From: Lactobacillales bacterium | GTDB lineage: Bacteria; Bacillota; Bacilli; Lactobacillales; Streptococcaceae | Direction: 5' to 3' | DNA length: 64,000 nt | NCBI GenBank assembly: GCA_031261705.1 | Contig: JAISJD010000050.1 | Coordinates: 62,001-126,000, forward strand | In this document: positions 53,247-62,455 of the stretch, in pieces | Numbering within the stretch: the stretch's first letter is position 1 | Layout: each line of letters starts with the position of its first letter | Position numbers and translations under genes: made by a program | Notes under the pieces: generated by a model | What the model saw: only the letters and a program-made list of their open reading frames with translations | Database searches by the model: none | What the model was told of the DNA's origin: nothing

Positions 53247-54128
53247 TTAATGACTTGTTCTTTGGAAACTTTCTTCCATTCTCAAAATGAAATCTGTCGT
53301 TGGATTACTTGTTAAATAAATGAAATTTAACATTTTAGCTTCAAACTCATAGCCAAAATCTAACTTTTTAAGCGTCCCTTCTTCTAATTCCTTCTCCACA
53401 CATACATCAAATAAAAAAGAAATTCCAACATTGCTTTCTACCACTCGTTTAATTAAATCTATACTTCCTAGTATTGTTTGATTTTTAAAACTACTTAGCT
53501 CAATTTGTTCATTAGCAAGGATGGTTTCAAAGGACGACCTTGTCCCAGAGCCCGGTTCTCTGATGATGATTTGTTTATTAAACAGATCTTGAAAGCTGAC
53601 CTGCTTATCTGCCAATTCAAAATCAGGAGAACATATCCCGACAATTCTCGCTTCTTTATAAGGAATACTTGAAAATACACGCTGATTAAAATCTCCCTCA
53701 ACAAAAGCCCCATCAATTTTTCCTTGAACTAAATAATTCACCAAAGTTTCTGTATTTTCTACTAATACATTTAAGCGAAACCCTTTTTCCTTGTGAAACA
53801 TGTCAATGAAAAATGAAGGTACAAGATAGTCACTAATAGATAAAGTGCAACCTAAATTAACCTTAGTAAAATTAATTTCACCTAATTCTTCTAAAGTTTT
53901 TTTAGAAAAATTTTCCATCCATAACAGTTTGTTATAAAGATAACGTCCTTCTTCTGTTAAAGATAACTTTTTGTTCTTATAAATAAATAATTTGGTGTCA
54001 AGCTGGTCTTCCAAATAAGCAATATGTTGACTAACAGCAGGCTGACTCATATTCATTAATTCCCCTGCACGTGTATAGTTCAACGTCTTACATACAGTTA
54101 AAAATGTTTCATAATGATAATCTAACAT
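53247..54128 (-). CDS. LysR-family transcriptional regulator
   Basis: A 293-residue LysR regulator. The winged helix-turn-helix is at residues 1-60 (FLTVCKTLNYTRAGELMNMSQPAVSQHIAYLE) and the effector domain starts near residue 90. This N-terminal type is close to CysB/YeiE-like members. Divergently from it the only candidate target is the doubtful reading frame at 54463, so its real target may have been lost or lie elsewhere. It has its own terminator. Confidence 0.9.
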   Translation of the reverse strand: MLDYHYETFLTVCKTLNYTRAGELMNMSQPAVSQHIAYLEDQLDTKLFIYKNKKLSLTEEGRYLYNKLLWMENFSKKTLEELGEINFTKVNLGCTLSISDYLVPSFFIDMFHKEKGFRLNVLVENTETLVNYLVQGKIDGAFVEGDFNQRVFSSIPYKEARIVGICSPDFELADKQVSFQDLFNKQIIIREPGSGTRSSFETILANEQIELSSFKNQTILGSIDLIKRVVESNVGISFLFDVCVEKELEEGTLKKLDFGYEFEAKMLNFIYLTSNPTTDFILRMEESFQRTSH

Positions 54129-54462
54129 GGTATATTCTTGTTAATTAACCTATAACAGTAATTAACAAATCTCCTTTTCTCCATTAATTTTATTACCTTA
54201 AAATACATTATTACATATTTTTTCAATTCGGTGCAATAATCTTTTACTGAGGCATTAAAAAACATGGTATTTCAAACGTAAGAAAATAGAATCTATTAAA
54301 AGATACAATCGTTCTATTATAAAACGTTATTTTACAATCTTTGTGTAGGTGATTAATTTATAGATAAATCTTATAATTTTAAAGAGAAGTGGATACTCAT
54401 GCCACATTAAGTTATTATTCTTACCATTATGGTGCAATACTAATTAGCCTATCATTTTTTTC

Positions 54463-54723
54463 TTGTTAAAAGATGGTTCAAAGAATATTTTAGAAAGCGG
54501 AAAAATGACGTTAGCAAGAGGATTAGGTATTTTACTCTTACAAAGCTTATTCGCCGTATTTAAAGTCAACGCTTTGAATCTAATGTTTAACCCCTTTATT
54601 TTTGGAACAGTTCTTTCTATTGCAAGACAAATAAAATTAAACAAAAATAGTTTTAGCGACTTCCACTCTTTAATGGGAGATAGTTTTTATACGTTTAATT
54701 GTCAGAAAATTCTAGTTATTTAG
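54463..54723 (+). pseudogene. Possible fragment of a membrane transporter gene
   Basis: A reading frame of 86 codons starting at TTG without a ribosome site. Its first 60 residues look protein-like and partly hydrophobic (LGILLLQSLFAVFKVNALNL); the end looks random. It may be the remnant of a transporter gene once divergent from the LysR gene. The 334 bp between them hold no other gene that I can see. Low certainty; it could be chance. Confidence 0.25.
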
Positions 54724-55127
54724 ATTATTTAATGAATAGAAAGATATAAAAATAAATAAACACTTCTAACAATTTTTTTCTTAACTTCTCAATTACTTTA
54801 TAGGTGACTAACCCGAGAAATCTTAGGAATATTCGCAACAAGCTCCTCTCTCTTTCCGCTATTTATTTTTCAAGAATAATTTTTCTTTAACTCTCATAAA
54901 TAAAAAAGAAGCGTCAATAAATCAACGTTTCTAAAACTCTATTCTAAAAATTTCCCAGAAAATAAAAAAACCACGGGGTTGGTTGAGTCCCGTGGAAAAA
55001 GGAGTTTTTACTCTTGGTTAGAGAGTAAGAACAAAATAAAAGGTTGTTGGTTACATTCTTATATTAACGCTTTCTATATAAATTGTCCACTAACAAGTTT
55101 ATTAGAAATTGATGAGTTTTTTGTTAT
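54724..55127. other. Intergenic region with hairpins, no gene seen
   Basis: About 400 AT-rich bases without a credible gene on either strand. It contains the terminator at 54964-54995 and, nearer the 55128 gene, a small stem (TTACTCT with AGAGTAA, about 55008-55029). Confidence 0.5.
54964..54995 (-). terminator. Terminator for the 55128 gene
   Basis: CCACGGG (54971-54977) and CCCGTGG (54989-54995) form a GC-rich stem followed by TTTTTTT on the minus strand, 130 bp past the stop codon. Confidence 0.75.
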
Positions 55128-55556
55128 TTATTTCATAATAAGGTTGGTCATTCGTTGAATCGCAAAAGAGATTTCTTGTGACGCCTCATCTTGCTGTACT
55201 TCTGACGCATCAAAGGCTTTTGCATCCACCACACCCTCGTTTATCGAGTCAACCATTGCTTGACATGCGGCAACATAATCCGTATACGCACGTTCAAATT
55301 TTTTGTGAATACCCATCACACGTGGAGTTGGTTTCAACGTTTTAATCAACGCTAATTGTTCATTGTAAGTCGCTACACCAGCGCTAAATTCTGTGTTAAT
55401 TTCAGTTAATTGTTCAGCTGAAACTTCTGAGAGCTTGTCATTATCAATTGCTTTACGGATGACTTCGTATGACTCGTGGAGCTTATCCCCAGTATCCTCT
55501 GTCAATGTGACAATATCATTAATCTTTGAAATATAAAAACCTGCATTGGGCTTCAT
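55128..55556 (-). CDS. Uncharacterised 142-residue helical protein
   Basis: I do not recognise a named family. The protein is soluble and helical, with start MKPNAGFYISKINDIVTL and conserved-looking RVMGIHKKFERAYTDYVAACQ. The frame is open to a TTG at 55577, but that lies in the AAAGGA ribosome site, so the ATG at 55556 is chosen. It is 75 bp after the YihY gene on the same strand. Similar small proteins seem to be encoded near housekeeping genes in enterococci, but that is memory, not evidence here. Confidence 0.65.
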   Translation of the reverse strand: MKPNAGFYISKINDIVTLTEDTGDKLHESYEVIRKAIDNDKLSEVSAEQLTEINTEFSAGVATYNEQLALIKTLKPTPRVMGIHKKFERAYTDYVAACQAMVDSINEGVVDAKAFDASEVQQDEASQEISFAIQRMTNLIMK

Positions 55557-55631
55557 GTCTATATCATTCCTTTTCAATTTATATTTACCTGTTCCATTTT
55601 ACTTGGTTCTGTTTTGAAATACAATGCCTAT

Positions 55632-56564
55632 TCATTTTTCTTCTTCGTTTTTTCGGATATTTTCCACTTTCTTTTTTACAAAACGATGAACAGCTTTATC
55701 TCGTGAACGGGCTTCTTCGCCAGTTACCAGCTCCTGTACTACTGAATTGATAATACTTCCCAAAATTAATATCTTCGCCGCAAACACCAGCCACAGCATT
55801 AAAACAATCACCGAACCAATCACCTGATAGCCTGCCACACGTGTCGCAAAATACTTCGCATAAATCCCAAAAACTTGCGATAAAAGTAAAGAACCGATTG
55901 TCGCAAAGCAAGCTCCTGGAAAAATGAACCGTTTCTTCTTAATTATCACGTTAGGAACTGCATAATAAAGTAAACACATGACTAAAAGAACACCAATAAT
56001 AGATACTGGAAACGTCAAAGTTTGTGCTTTTTCAATAAATGTGTCAGAAATTTTAAGAATTGGTTGTAGAAAAAGTAAAATCGTTTGTCCAAATCCCAAG
56101 AGAACGACACCGACCACCGCTACTAAACAAAGCAAAATCAATACAAAAAGTCCGATTAGTCGATTGGCAATAAGATTTTGCTTCACGGTCAGAGCGTAGG
56201 CTTTATTCATCGCTGTTTGCAGAGCGCTTATCCCCTGACTTGCCGCCCAAAGTGTCGCCAAAGCGGAAATTGAAAGCAGCCCACCTGAACGCTGGGTCAA
56301 AAGCGCGGTAATTGCCCCACCCAACCGCTCATAAATATCTGGCGGGACAATTTCTTTGATGTACTTGATTGCTTCCGTAGAATCAAGATTGAGATAAGGC
56401 AAAAGGTTACCGATAGTAATTAATAATGGAAATAAGGATAATAGCAAATAATAAGCGACAACAATTGAACTCATACTCATTTCTGATTCATTCATGTGCT
56501 TATATGTTGTTTTAATCGCACGCTGTAAGGGTTCATTTTCTTTGAACTTATGTAAAATACTCAA
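55632..56564 (-). CDS. YihY/BrkB-family membrane protein
   Basis: An inner-membrane protein of about 310 residues with six spans; the label ribonuclease BN is an old error for this family. Segments SIVVAYYLLLSLFPLLITIGNLLPY and RSGGLLSISALATLWAASQG are typical. A TTG at 56564, 9 bp after an AAAGGAGG site, is the best start; the longer frame to 56609 would place that site inside the gene. The C-terminus is charged. Function unknown, perhaps transport or envelope integrity. Confidence 0.85.
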   Translation of the reverse strand: MSILHKFKENEPLQRAIKTTYKHMNESEMSMSSIVVAYYLLLSLFPLLITIGNLLPYLNLDSTEAIKYIKEIVPPDIYERLGGAITALLTQRSGGLLSISALATLWAASQGISALQTAMNKAYALTVKQNLIANRLIGLFVLILLCLVAVVGVVLLGFGQTILLFLQPILKISDTFIEKAQTLTFPVSIIGVLLVMCLLYYAVPNVIIKKKRFIFPGACFATIGSLLLSQVFGIYAKYFATRVAGYQVIGSVIVLMLWLVFAAKILILGSIINSVVQELVTGEEARSRDKAVHRFVKKKVENIRKNEEEK

Positions 56565-56612
56565 TGTCTTTTCCTCCTTTCTTGCGAAGTTGAGAGTAGC
56601 ACTTAACACTAG

Positions 56613-56638
56613 AAAAAAGCTGGGGCTTTCACCTCAGC
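56613..56638 (-). terminator. Terminator after map
   Basis: GCTGAGG pairs with CCCCAGC (56638-56632 with 56625-56619, one G-U) and is followed by TTTTTT on the minus strand, 13 bp past the map stop. Confidence 0.75.
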
Positions 56639-56651
56639 CTATTTCTGTCAT

Positions 56652-57419
56652 CTAGTAAGTTCCTTCTTCTCCTTGAGAAGTTAAAATACGTGGTCCTTCT
56701 TTTGTAATAGCCAAACTGTGTTCATATTGGCAACTTAGAGAGCCATCTAGCGTGTTAGCCGTCCAACCGTTCGGATTATCCATACGTGCTTTCCAGTCCC
56801 CAACGTTGACCATTGGTTCAATTGTGATAACCATGCCCTCTTTTAAGCGTAATCCTTTGCCCGCTTCCCCGTAATGTGGAATCATTGGTGCTTCGTGAAT
56901 AGTTGGTCCAATGCCGTGACCTACAAAATCACGGACAACGGAAAAGCCTTCCCCTTCAACATACTCTTGAATCGCATGTCCGATGTCCCCAATGCGGTTG
57001 CCCACTTGTGCTTGTTCAATCCCGATATATAAAGCTTTTTTTGTCACTTCCATTAATTTGTCAATTTGTGGCGTAGATTTTCCTACCACGTAAGCCCAAC
57101 AAGAATCTGAAATCGCTCCGTTATAGTCCACACACATATCCACTTTGATTAAATCGCCGTCTTTTAAAATTTGATGACGAGGGAACCCGTGACAAATTTC
57201 ATCATTAATCGAAACGCAAGTTGCATATTCATAGCCCTCAAAGCCAATCTGCGCAGCAATCGCCCCATGTGACTCAATATAGTTGCGAGCAAACACTTCG
57301 ATTTCCCACATATCCATACCAGGTTTAATAATATCTCGTAAACCGATATGTACACCGGCCAAAATCTTTCCTGATTCTTCCATTAAATCAATTTCACGTG
57401 CTGATTTTAAAGTAATCAT
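56652..57419 (-). CDS. map: Methionine aminopeptidase type I
   Basis: MetAP removes the starting methionine from new proteins. The M24 ligands are present in VDMCVDYNGAISDSCW, FVGHGIGPTIHEAPMIPHYG, TIEPMVNVG and SCQYEHSLAIT. At 255 residues it is the short type I form with no N-terminal extension. It is monocistronic, with a terminator behind and a divergent flavodoxin gene ahead. Confidence 0.97.
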   Translation of the reverse strand: MITLKSAREIDLMEESGKILAGVHIGLRDIIKPGMDMWEIEVFARNYIESHGAIAAQIGFEGYEYATCVSINDEICHGFPRHQILKDGDLIKVDMCVDYNGAISDSCWAYVVGKSTPQIDKLMEVTKKALYIGIEQAQVGNRIGDIGHAIQEYVEGEGFSVVRDFVGHGIGPTIHEAPMIPHYGEAGKGLRLKEGMVITIEPMVNVGDWKARMDNPNGWTANTLDGSLSCQYEHSLAITKEGPRILTSQGEEGTY

Positions 57420-57504
57420 CTTTGTTTTCGTCTCCAGTCCTTCTTAAAAAAATTCTTTTCTTCTATATTTTAGCAGACTTGGCTTTTTCTTTCAAAAATA
57501 GTTT

Positions 57505-57512
57505 GGTATAAT
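57505..57512 (+). promoter_or_regulatory. Extended -10 promoter of the flavodoxin gene
   Basis: TGG directly precedes a perfect TATAAT (57507-57512), an extended -10; a clear -35 is lacking. The start codon lies 46 bp downstream. Confidence 0.6.
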
Positions 57513-57557
57513 CTGATATGAATAATCTTTGTAGTTTCTAAGGAGGAAATTATTCTT

Positions 57558-58001
57558 ATGGCATTAGCAAAAATCGTCTACGCAAGTATGACAGGAAATA
57601 CAGAAGAAATTGCGGACATCGTGGCAGAAGCATTTGAAAATCTTGACCTTGAAGTTGAAATTGACGAATGTACTACGGTGGATGCTGCTGATTTTCAAGA
57701 CGCAGATATTTGTGTCGTGGCAACCTACACTTATGGTGATGGTGAACTACCTGATGAAATCGTTGATTTTTATGAAGATTTGCAAGAAGAGGATTTATCT
57801 GGCAAACTTTTCGGCGTTGTGGGTTCAGGCGATACATTTTACGATGAATTTTGTAAATCAGTCGATGACTTTGAAGCTGCTTTTAACAAAACAGGTGCGA
57901 CAAAGGGAGCAAACTCTGTTAAGGTGGACTTAGCAGCAGAAGAAGACGATATTATTCGCCTTGAGGGCTTCGCTAAACAAATTGCAGAAGCGTTAAACTA
58001 A
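57558..58001 (+). CDS. fld: Flavodoxin
   Basis: A small FMN electron carrier of 147 residues. The phosphate loop SMTGNTEEIADIV (about 10-22) and the isoalloxazine loop segment TYTYGDGELPDE (about 54-65) and GSGDTFYDEFC are classical. It is very acidic. It has its own promoter and a perfect terminator. Partners could be pyruvate-formate-lyase activase or other radical-SAM enzymes. Confidence 0.96.
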   Translation: MALAKIVYASMTGNTEEIADIVAEAFENLDLEVEIDECTTVDAADFQDADICVVATYTYGDGELPDEIVDFYEDLQEEDLSGKLFGVVGSGDTFYDEFCKSVDDFEAAFNKTGATKGANSVKVDLAAEEDDIIRLEGFAKQIAEALN

Positions 58002-58002
58002 G

Positions 58003-58045
58003 AAAAAATCTCTATGGCTGTGTTTCATTCCATAGAGATTTTTTT
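58003..58045. terminator. Strong bidirectional terminator
   Basis: AATCTCTATGG pairs perfectly with CCATAGAGATT and the stem is extended by A and T tracts on each side. It serves flavodoxin and the converging M29 peptidase gene. Confidence 0.9.
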
Positions 58046-58052
58046 ATTCTTT

Positions 58053-59291
58053 TTAAGCCCAGTCTCCATTGTGGAAGATTGGCACACGTGTTCCATCAGC
58101 TCGTATTCCGTCAATATTCATCTTATCGGAACCGACCATAAAGTCTACATGAATATTTGAACGATTTAATCCTGCTTCTTTTAGTTCCTCTTCGCTCATT
58201 TCTGTTCCACCCTCGATAGAAAACGCATAAGCAGAACCAAGCGCCAAATGATTCGAAGCATTTTCGTCAAATAAAGTATTAAAGAAAATAATTCCCGATT
58301 GAGAAATTGGTGATGGATCAGGTACAAGTGCAATTTCACCCAAATGACGAGCACCTTCATCAGTATCTAATAGCTTAGCAAGCACTTCTTCTCCAAGCTC
58401 TGCTGAAAAATCAACGACTTTCCCCTCTTTAAAAGTAAATTTCATTCCGTCAATAATCGTTCCACCATAAGACAATGGTTTTGTTGAAGAAATGACTCCG
58501 TCTACACGATTTCTATCAGGTGCAGAAAAGACTTCTTCAGTTGGCATATTTGGCATGAAGAACTCACCACGGACATTTTTCGTTCCCGCACCGTCCCAAA
58601 GATGATGCTTTGGCATGCCAAAGATAATATCAGTTCCCGGAGCAGTATAATGTAAGGCGTCAAATTGTTCTTTATTCAGTTTGCTCGCCTTATCCGCTAA
58701 TTTCTTGTCATGTGCTTTCCATGCAGCCACTGGATTTTCATCATAAATACGTGTTGTTTTGAAGATTTCATCCCAAAGCGCATCCACTTGTTCTTCTTCG
58801 GTTGCTAAATTAGGGAAAACAACCTTTGCCCAACCTGGACTAGCCGCTCCTACTACCGTCCAGTTTACTTGATTGGCTTGCGTAGCAATACGTGTCGCTA
58901 TCATTGCTTTACCATTAGCGGCTTGATAGCTTGCTACACGTTCTGGATTTACTCCAGCAAGCGCAGCGGGGTCTTGAGAAACAACACTAATGCGACTAGC
59001 TCTTTTTTCCAGTAATTCGTCCGCTTGTATGATTTTTGATTTTGGAATATTTACAAGTCTATCTTCGTCTGTATGTTCCAAAAATTCACGAGTAATCACA
59101 TCATCGTTCCACAATAAAACCACTTCTGCAGCACCAAGTTTATACGCTTCTTCGGTAATTAATCGGGCAAGTGGAGCTTGATCTACAGAAATATTTATTG
59201 AAACAGTATGACCTTTTTTCGTCCCCACTCCAATTTCAGCAATCAATCGGGCGTATTTCTTTAGATTTTCTTTAAAATTTGGTAGCACCAT
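58053..59291 (-). CDS. M29-family metal-dependent aminopeptidase (AmpS/PepS-like)
   Basis: A cytoplasmic leucyl-type aminopeptidase of the thermophilic M29 family. It has 412 residues, with conserved ligands in FTFKEGKVVDF, DEGARHLGEIALVPDPSPIS, FNTLFDENASNHLALGSAY and VDFMVGS. The length and the ending match AmpS/PepS enzymes of lactic bacteria. The divergent TetR gene 279 bp away may regulate it, but that is a guess. Confidence 0.93.
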   Translation of the reverse strand: MVLPNFKENLKKYARLIAEIGVGTKKGHTVSINISVDQAPLARLITEEAYKLGAAEVVLLWNDDVITREFLEHTDEDRLVNIPKSKIIQADELLEKRASRISVVSQDPAALAGVNPERVASYQAANGKAMIATRIATQANQVNWTVVGAASPGWAKVVFPNLATEEEQVDALWDEIFKTTRIYDENPVAAWKAHDKKLADKASKLNKEQFDALHYTAPGTDIIFGMPKHHLWDGAGTKNVRGEFFMPNMPTEEVFSAPDRNRVDGVISSTKPLSYGGTIIDGMKFTFKEGKVVDFSAELGEEVLAKLLDTDEGARHLGEIALVPDPSPISQSGIIFFNTLFDENASNHLALGSAYAFSIEGGTEMSEEELKEAGLNRSNIHVDFMVGSDKMNIDGIRADGTRVPIFHNGDWA

Positions 59292-59476
59292 TCTTTAACC
59301 TCTTTCGACTTTTATTGTTTTTTTCTTGTTTTATAACAGTAGTATTGTAGCATTTTTTTGTTTAAAATTGAAAAAAAATCAATTTATTTATATTTGTAGC
59401 CTTAATAACGTGTTTTATTTTTAAAAAGTAACAAATTTCGCTTGTATTAAATCACTAAAAAAATTGTCTTTTCCGC

Positions 59477-59506
59477 TTGAATAAATTAAATGAAACGTGT
59501 TACAAT
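59477..59506 (+). promoter_or_regulatory. Promoter of the TetR gene
   Basis: TTGAAT (59477-59482), an 18-bp spacer and TACAAT (59501-59506) form a plausible sigma-A promoter, 64 bp before the start codon. Confidence 0.5.
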
Positions 59507-59570
59507 AACAATATAGTACATATTAAATAATGAGTTTTTTTTAAGTTTATGAAATTGGAGGAATTAAAAT

Positions 59571-60143
59571 ATGGCAAGAAGAAAAACTATCACGCGCGAA
59601 CAGATTTTAGACGCTGCTTATGACCTAGTTGCCACAGAAGGCTTTTCACATTTTACTGCACGAAATATCGCAAACAAAATCGGTTGCTCAACACAACCAA
59701 TCTATCTTGAATTTAAGAATATGGCGGAGTTAAGGGACAACTTATTTGATCGTATTTATGCGTATCTAAGTAATAGTGTCTATCCAACACGTCACACGGG
59801 AGATCCGATTGTCGACTTGAGCTTAAACTATATCAAGTTTGCGAAAAATGAATCACGTTTGTATCGTGCCCTGTTCTTAGAAGATTCAGGCGGTGGCTCT
59901 CGTATGAACGAATTTTCTTACAACTATTTTTCAAATTTAGTAAGAAATCACGAAACCTACTCTCACTTATCAGAAGAAATGATTAAATCCTTGTTAAATG
60001 GTACTTGGATTGTTGCGACTGGGATTGCAAATTTAGCAGCTTCCGGCTCTATTCGCCCAACCGAAGAACAAAAGATTCAATTAATTAAAGATTCTATCCA
60101 AGCGGTGCTAGGTTTAGACCACGTGATTAACCTAAATTATTAA
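59571..60143 (+). CDS. TetR-family transcriptional regulator
   Basis: A 190-residue TetR-type regulator with the N-terminal helix-turn-helix (ITREQILDAAYDLVATEG, then ARNIANKIGCSTQPIYLEF) and a C-terminal ligand domain of unknown specificity. It has a GGAGG site. It is divergent from the M29 aminopeptidase gene and followed by its own terminator. Candidate targets are itself and the peptidase gene. Confidence 0.9.
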   Translation: MARRKTITREQILDAAYDLVATEGFSHFTARNIANKIGCSTQPIYLEFKNMAELRDNLFDRIYAYLSNSVYPTRHTGDPIVDLSLNYIKFAKNESRLYRALFLEDSGGGSRMNEFSYNYFSNLVRNHETYSHLSEEMIKSLLNGTWIVATGIANLAASGSIRPTEEQKIQLIKDSIQAVLGLDHVINLNY

Positions 60144-60153
60144 TTAATAATTT

Positions 60154-60188
60154 AAAAAGTTTCCAATCAAATTTGGAAACTTTTTTTG
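60154..60188 (+). terminator. Terminator after the TetR gene
   Basis: AAAAAGTTTCCAA pairs with TTGGAAACTTTTT around a short loop, followed by more Ts. Confidence 0.85.
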
Positions 60189-60715
60189 TTATTTTTTATT
60201 TATTGACTTTATTAAATATAAAGATAACTTAAAAGAAGAAATATGGAAATAGAAATATAAATTAAATTAAATAATTTTCGATACTCTTTTAAATAAAGCA
60301 CAAGGCTTCAAATTTCACAACAATGCTAAAAAGTGTCAAGACTTTTTTCTGAATTGTTCTCGTCATTTTTTCACCCCTTCGTTAATCCCAATCATCGAAC
60401 CGCTATAATCAGCAATCTCATGAATCGTCAACATTCGTCTAGTTTTCCACTACAAACAAATAACGGAGAATTGTTCCCTTATCCTTTGAATTAATTTTCC
60501 CCATAACGTATCATTTACGCCAACAAATTTGACCAACCTTGAGCAGAATAAAAAATATCTGGGCGGCTCAATATTCCCTCTCGTTTTCATCTTACTCTAA
60601 CAAAAAAAATCGAGAAATTGATATTTGGGACTTTTTAGAGCATTATTTGAAAAAATCGTTTAAAAATACCCCATAATCAGACATCAAGCCTAACTACGAG
60701 GTATTCCTAATTCTA
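60189..60715. other. Intergenic region with no intact gene
   Basis: About 530 bp between the TetR terminator and the end of the siderophore-binding gene. Apart from a possible broken reading frame at 60363-60569 I see no gene and no clear terminator hairpin for the ABC operon. Confidence 0.5.
60363..60569 (-). pseudogene. Possible gene remnant
   Basis: A 69-codon frame with one internal TAG. It contains protein-like stretches (GVNDTLWGKLIQRIREQF before the stop, MLTIHEIADYSGSMIGINEG after it) and ends in a TGA. The part after the TAG looks like the end of a regulator or replication-type protein, but no family can be named. It could be chance. Confidence 0.25.
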
Positions 60716-61684
60716 TTATTTTTCAGGTAATGCTTGTTCCACATCTTCTAGCATTAATTGTGTGGATTCTAGTCCGCCACCGCTTAGATACCAAACGTCT
60801 GGTTGAAGAGAAATCACTTTTCCATTTTTTCCAGCATTTGTTTGCGCAACTAATTCATTCTCTGCTACATTATTTTTTGAATCATCGCCACCGATTGCTT
60901 TTGTACGGTCGATAACAAATAAAATATCTGGATTTTTTTCTAAAACATATTCATATGAAACGCTTTGTCCGTGGATAGAAGCTTTGATATTTTCATCTGC
61001 AGTGGCAAAACCAAATGTATCATAAATGATACCGAAACGAGAACCTTTCCCGTAAGCGGATAGTTGTCCTTCGTTCACTAGAACTGCTAACGCTTTTTCA
61101 TCACTTGCTTCAGCCTGTTTCTTCACATCTGCAATTTCTTTTTCAAGAGTAGCAATTTTTTTCTTAGCCACGTCTTGTTTGTCAAAGATTTCTGCTAAGG
61201 TTTGGATATTTTGCTTTGTAGATTCCCAAGTTTTTGTGCTATCTACTGCTAAATAAATCGTTGGTGCAATCTTAGACAAATCTTTTTTGAAATCTTGTTG
61301 ACGACCAGAAATAATGATTAAATCAGGTTTTAATTGATTGATTTTTTCCATATCAGGCTCTTTGATGCCACCCGCATTTTCCACTTCTGCATATTTTTTC
61401 AAATAAGCTGGAACACTTTTAGTAGGTGCGCCAATCACTGTTTTCCCAACACCTAAAGCATCCATTGTATCTAGTGAACCGTTATCAAAAACAACTACTT
61501 TTTTCGGATTTTTTGGTACTTCTACTTCTTCTTTTGCATCTTTTACAGTCAATGTTTTTGGTGCTTCTTTACTACTTGAGGCAGTTGTTGCTTCCTCTTT
61601 CTTTGTTCCACAGCCAACTAATAAACCTAAAAATAAAACCACACTTAGAACTGTCAATAACTTCTTCTTCAATTTCACTATCAT
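60716..61684 (-). CDS. yclQ: Siderophore-binding lipoprotein of an ABC importer (YclQ-like)
   Basis: The extracellular solute-binding lipoprotein of an iron-siderophore importer. A lipoprotein signal ends LLVGCGTKK (modified Cys at about residue 25), followed by the two-lobed FecB/CeuA-type domain (VVVFDNGSLDTMDALG; PDLIIISGRQ; PDILFVIDRTKAIGG). Sequence character is closest to B. subtilis YclQ and Campylobacter CeuA, which bind catecholate siderophores such as petrobactin. It is the last gene of a four-gene operon, 15 bp after the ATPase. The GGAGG site is strong. Confidence 0.9.
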   Translation of the reverse strand: MIVKLKKKLLTVLSVVLFLGLLVGCGTKKEEATTASSSKEAPKTLTVKDAKEEVEVPKNPKKVVVFDNGSLDTMDALGVGKTVIGAPTKSVPAYLKKYAEVENAGGIKEPDMEKINQLKPDLIIISGRQQDFKKDLSKIAPTIYLAVDSTKTWESTKQNIQTLAEIFDKQDVAKKKIATLEKEIADVKKQAEASDEKALAVLVNEGQLSAYGKGSRFGIIYDTFGFATADENIKASIHGQSVSYEYVLEKNPDILFVIDRTKAIGGDDSKNNVAENELVAQTNAGKNGKVISLQPDVWYLSGGGLESTQLMLEDVEQALPEK

Positions 61685-61699
61685 AAACCTCCATTTATT

Positions 61700-62455
61700 T
61701 TAAAAATACATACAAAATCGTTTCCCCTCGATTTGACATATGCGAATATTCATATCGTAAAGGTGATTCAGAACCTCTTCGTCAATCATTTTTTCAGCAC
61801 TTCCCGACGCAAACACTTGCCCATTTTTCATTGCCACAATGTCATCTGCATAGCTTGATGCAAAATTAATATCATGTAAGACAATAACAACTGTTTTCCC
61901 AAATTCGTCAACCAACCGCCGCAAAAGCTTCATCATTTGCAGAGCATAATTCATATCAAGATTATTTAATGGTTCATCAAGCAAAATATATTCGGTGTCT
62001 TGTGCGAGTACCATTGCAATATAGGCACGTTGTAGTTGCCCGCCTGACAAGCTATCAATCATTTCCTCTGCAAGCTCTGTCAATCCAAGATTTTCGAGTG
62101 CCTTATCAACTAGCTCCTCATCTTTTTTCCCCAAACGACCCTTGGAATACGGAAACCGTCCAAAGCTTACAAGCTCACGCACAGAAAGCCGCAAATTTAA
62201 CTGATTCATCTGTTTTAGTACTGCTAGACGTTTCGCTAACTCTCCTGTTTTCCATGCCTTAAGCTCACTATGGTCTAGGTAAATTTCTCCCTGTTCATTT
62301 GGAATCAGACGGCTCACTAAAGAAAGAAGGGTACTTTTTCCTGCACCATTTGGCCCGATAAACGCTGTCATTTTCCCTTTTTTAACGGATAAATCAATCT
62401 CTGATAATACGCGTTTTTCTCCGTAGCTCTTTGCAATACCTTGAATTTCAATCAA
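61700..62455 (-). CDS. yclP: Siderophore ABC importer ATPase (YclP-like)
   Basis: The cytoplasmic ATPase of the importer, 251 residues. Walker A GPNGAGKST, signature LSGGQLQRAYIAMVLAQ, Walker B YILLDEPLNNLD and the switch histidine in VIVLHDINFAS are all intact. It overlaps the upstream permease gene by 4 bp. Confidence 0.95.
   Translation of the reverse strand: MIEIQGIAKSYGEKRVLSEIDLSVKKGKMTAFIGPNGAGKSTLLSLVSRLIPNEQGEIYLDHSELKAWKTGELAKRLAVLKQMNQLNLRLSVRELVSFGRFPYSKGRLGKKDEELVDKALENLGLTELAEEMIDSLSGGQLQRAYIAMVLAQDTEYILLDEPLNNLDMNYALQMMKLLRRLVDEFGKTVVIVLHDINFASSYADDIVAMKNGQVFASGSAEKMIDEEVLNHLYDMNIRICQIEGKRFCMYF

Noticed and set aside
54463-54723. An intact 86-residue gene
   Set aside because: No ribosome site, TTG start and unconvincing second half; kept only as a possible fragment.
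36220-55127. A prophage or integrative element covering the accessory region
   Set aside because: No integrase, terminase, capsid, relaxase or attachment repeats are visible.
55632-56564. Ribonuclease BN
   Set aside because: That name was wrongly attached to YihY-type membrane proteins; no nuclease motif is seen.
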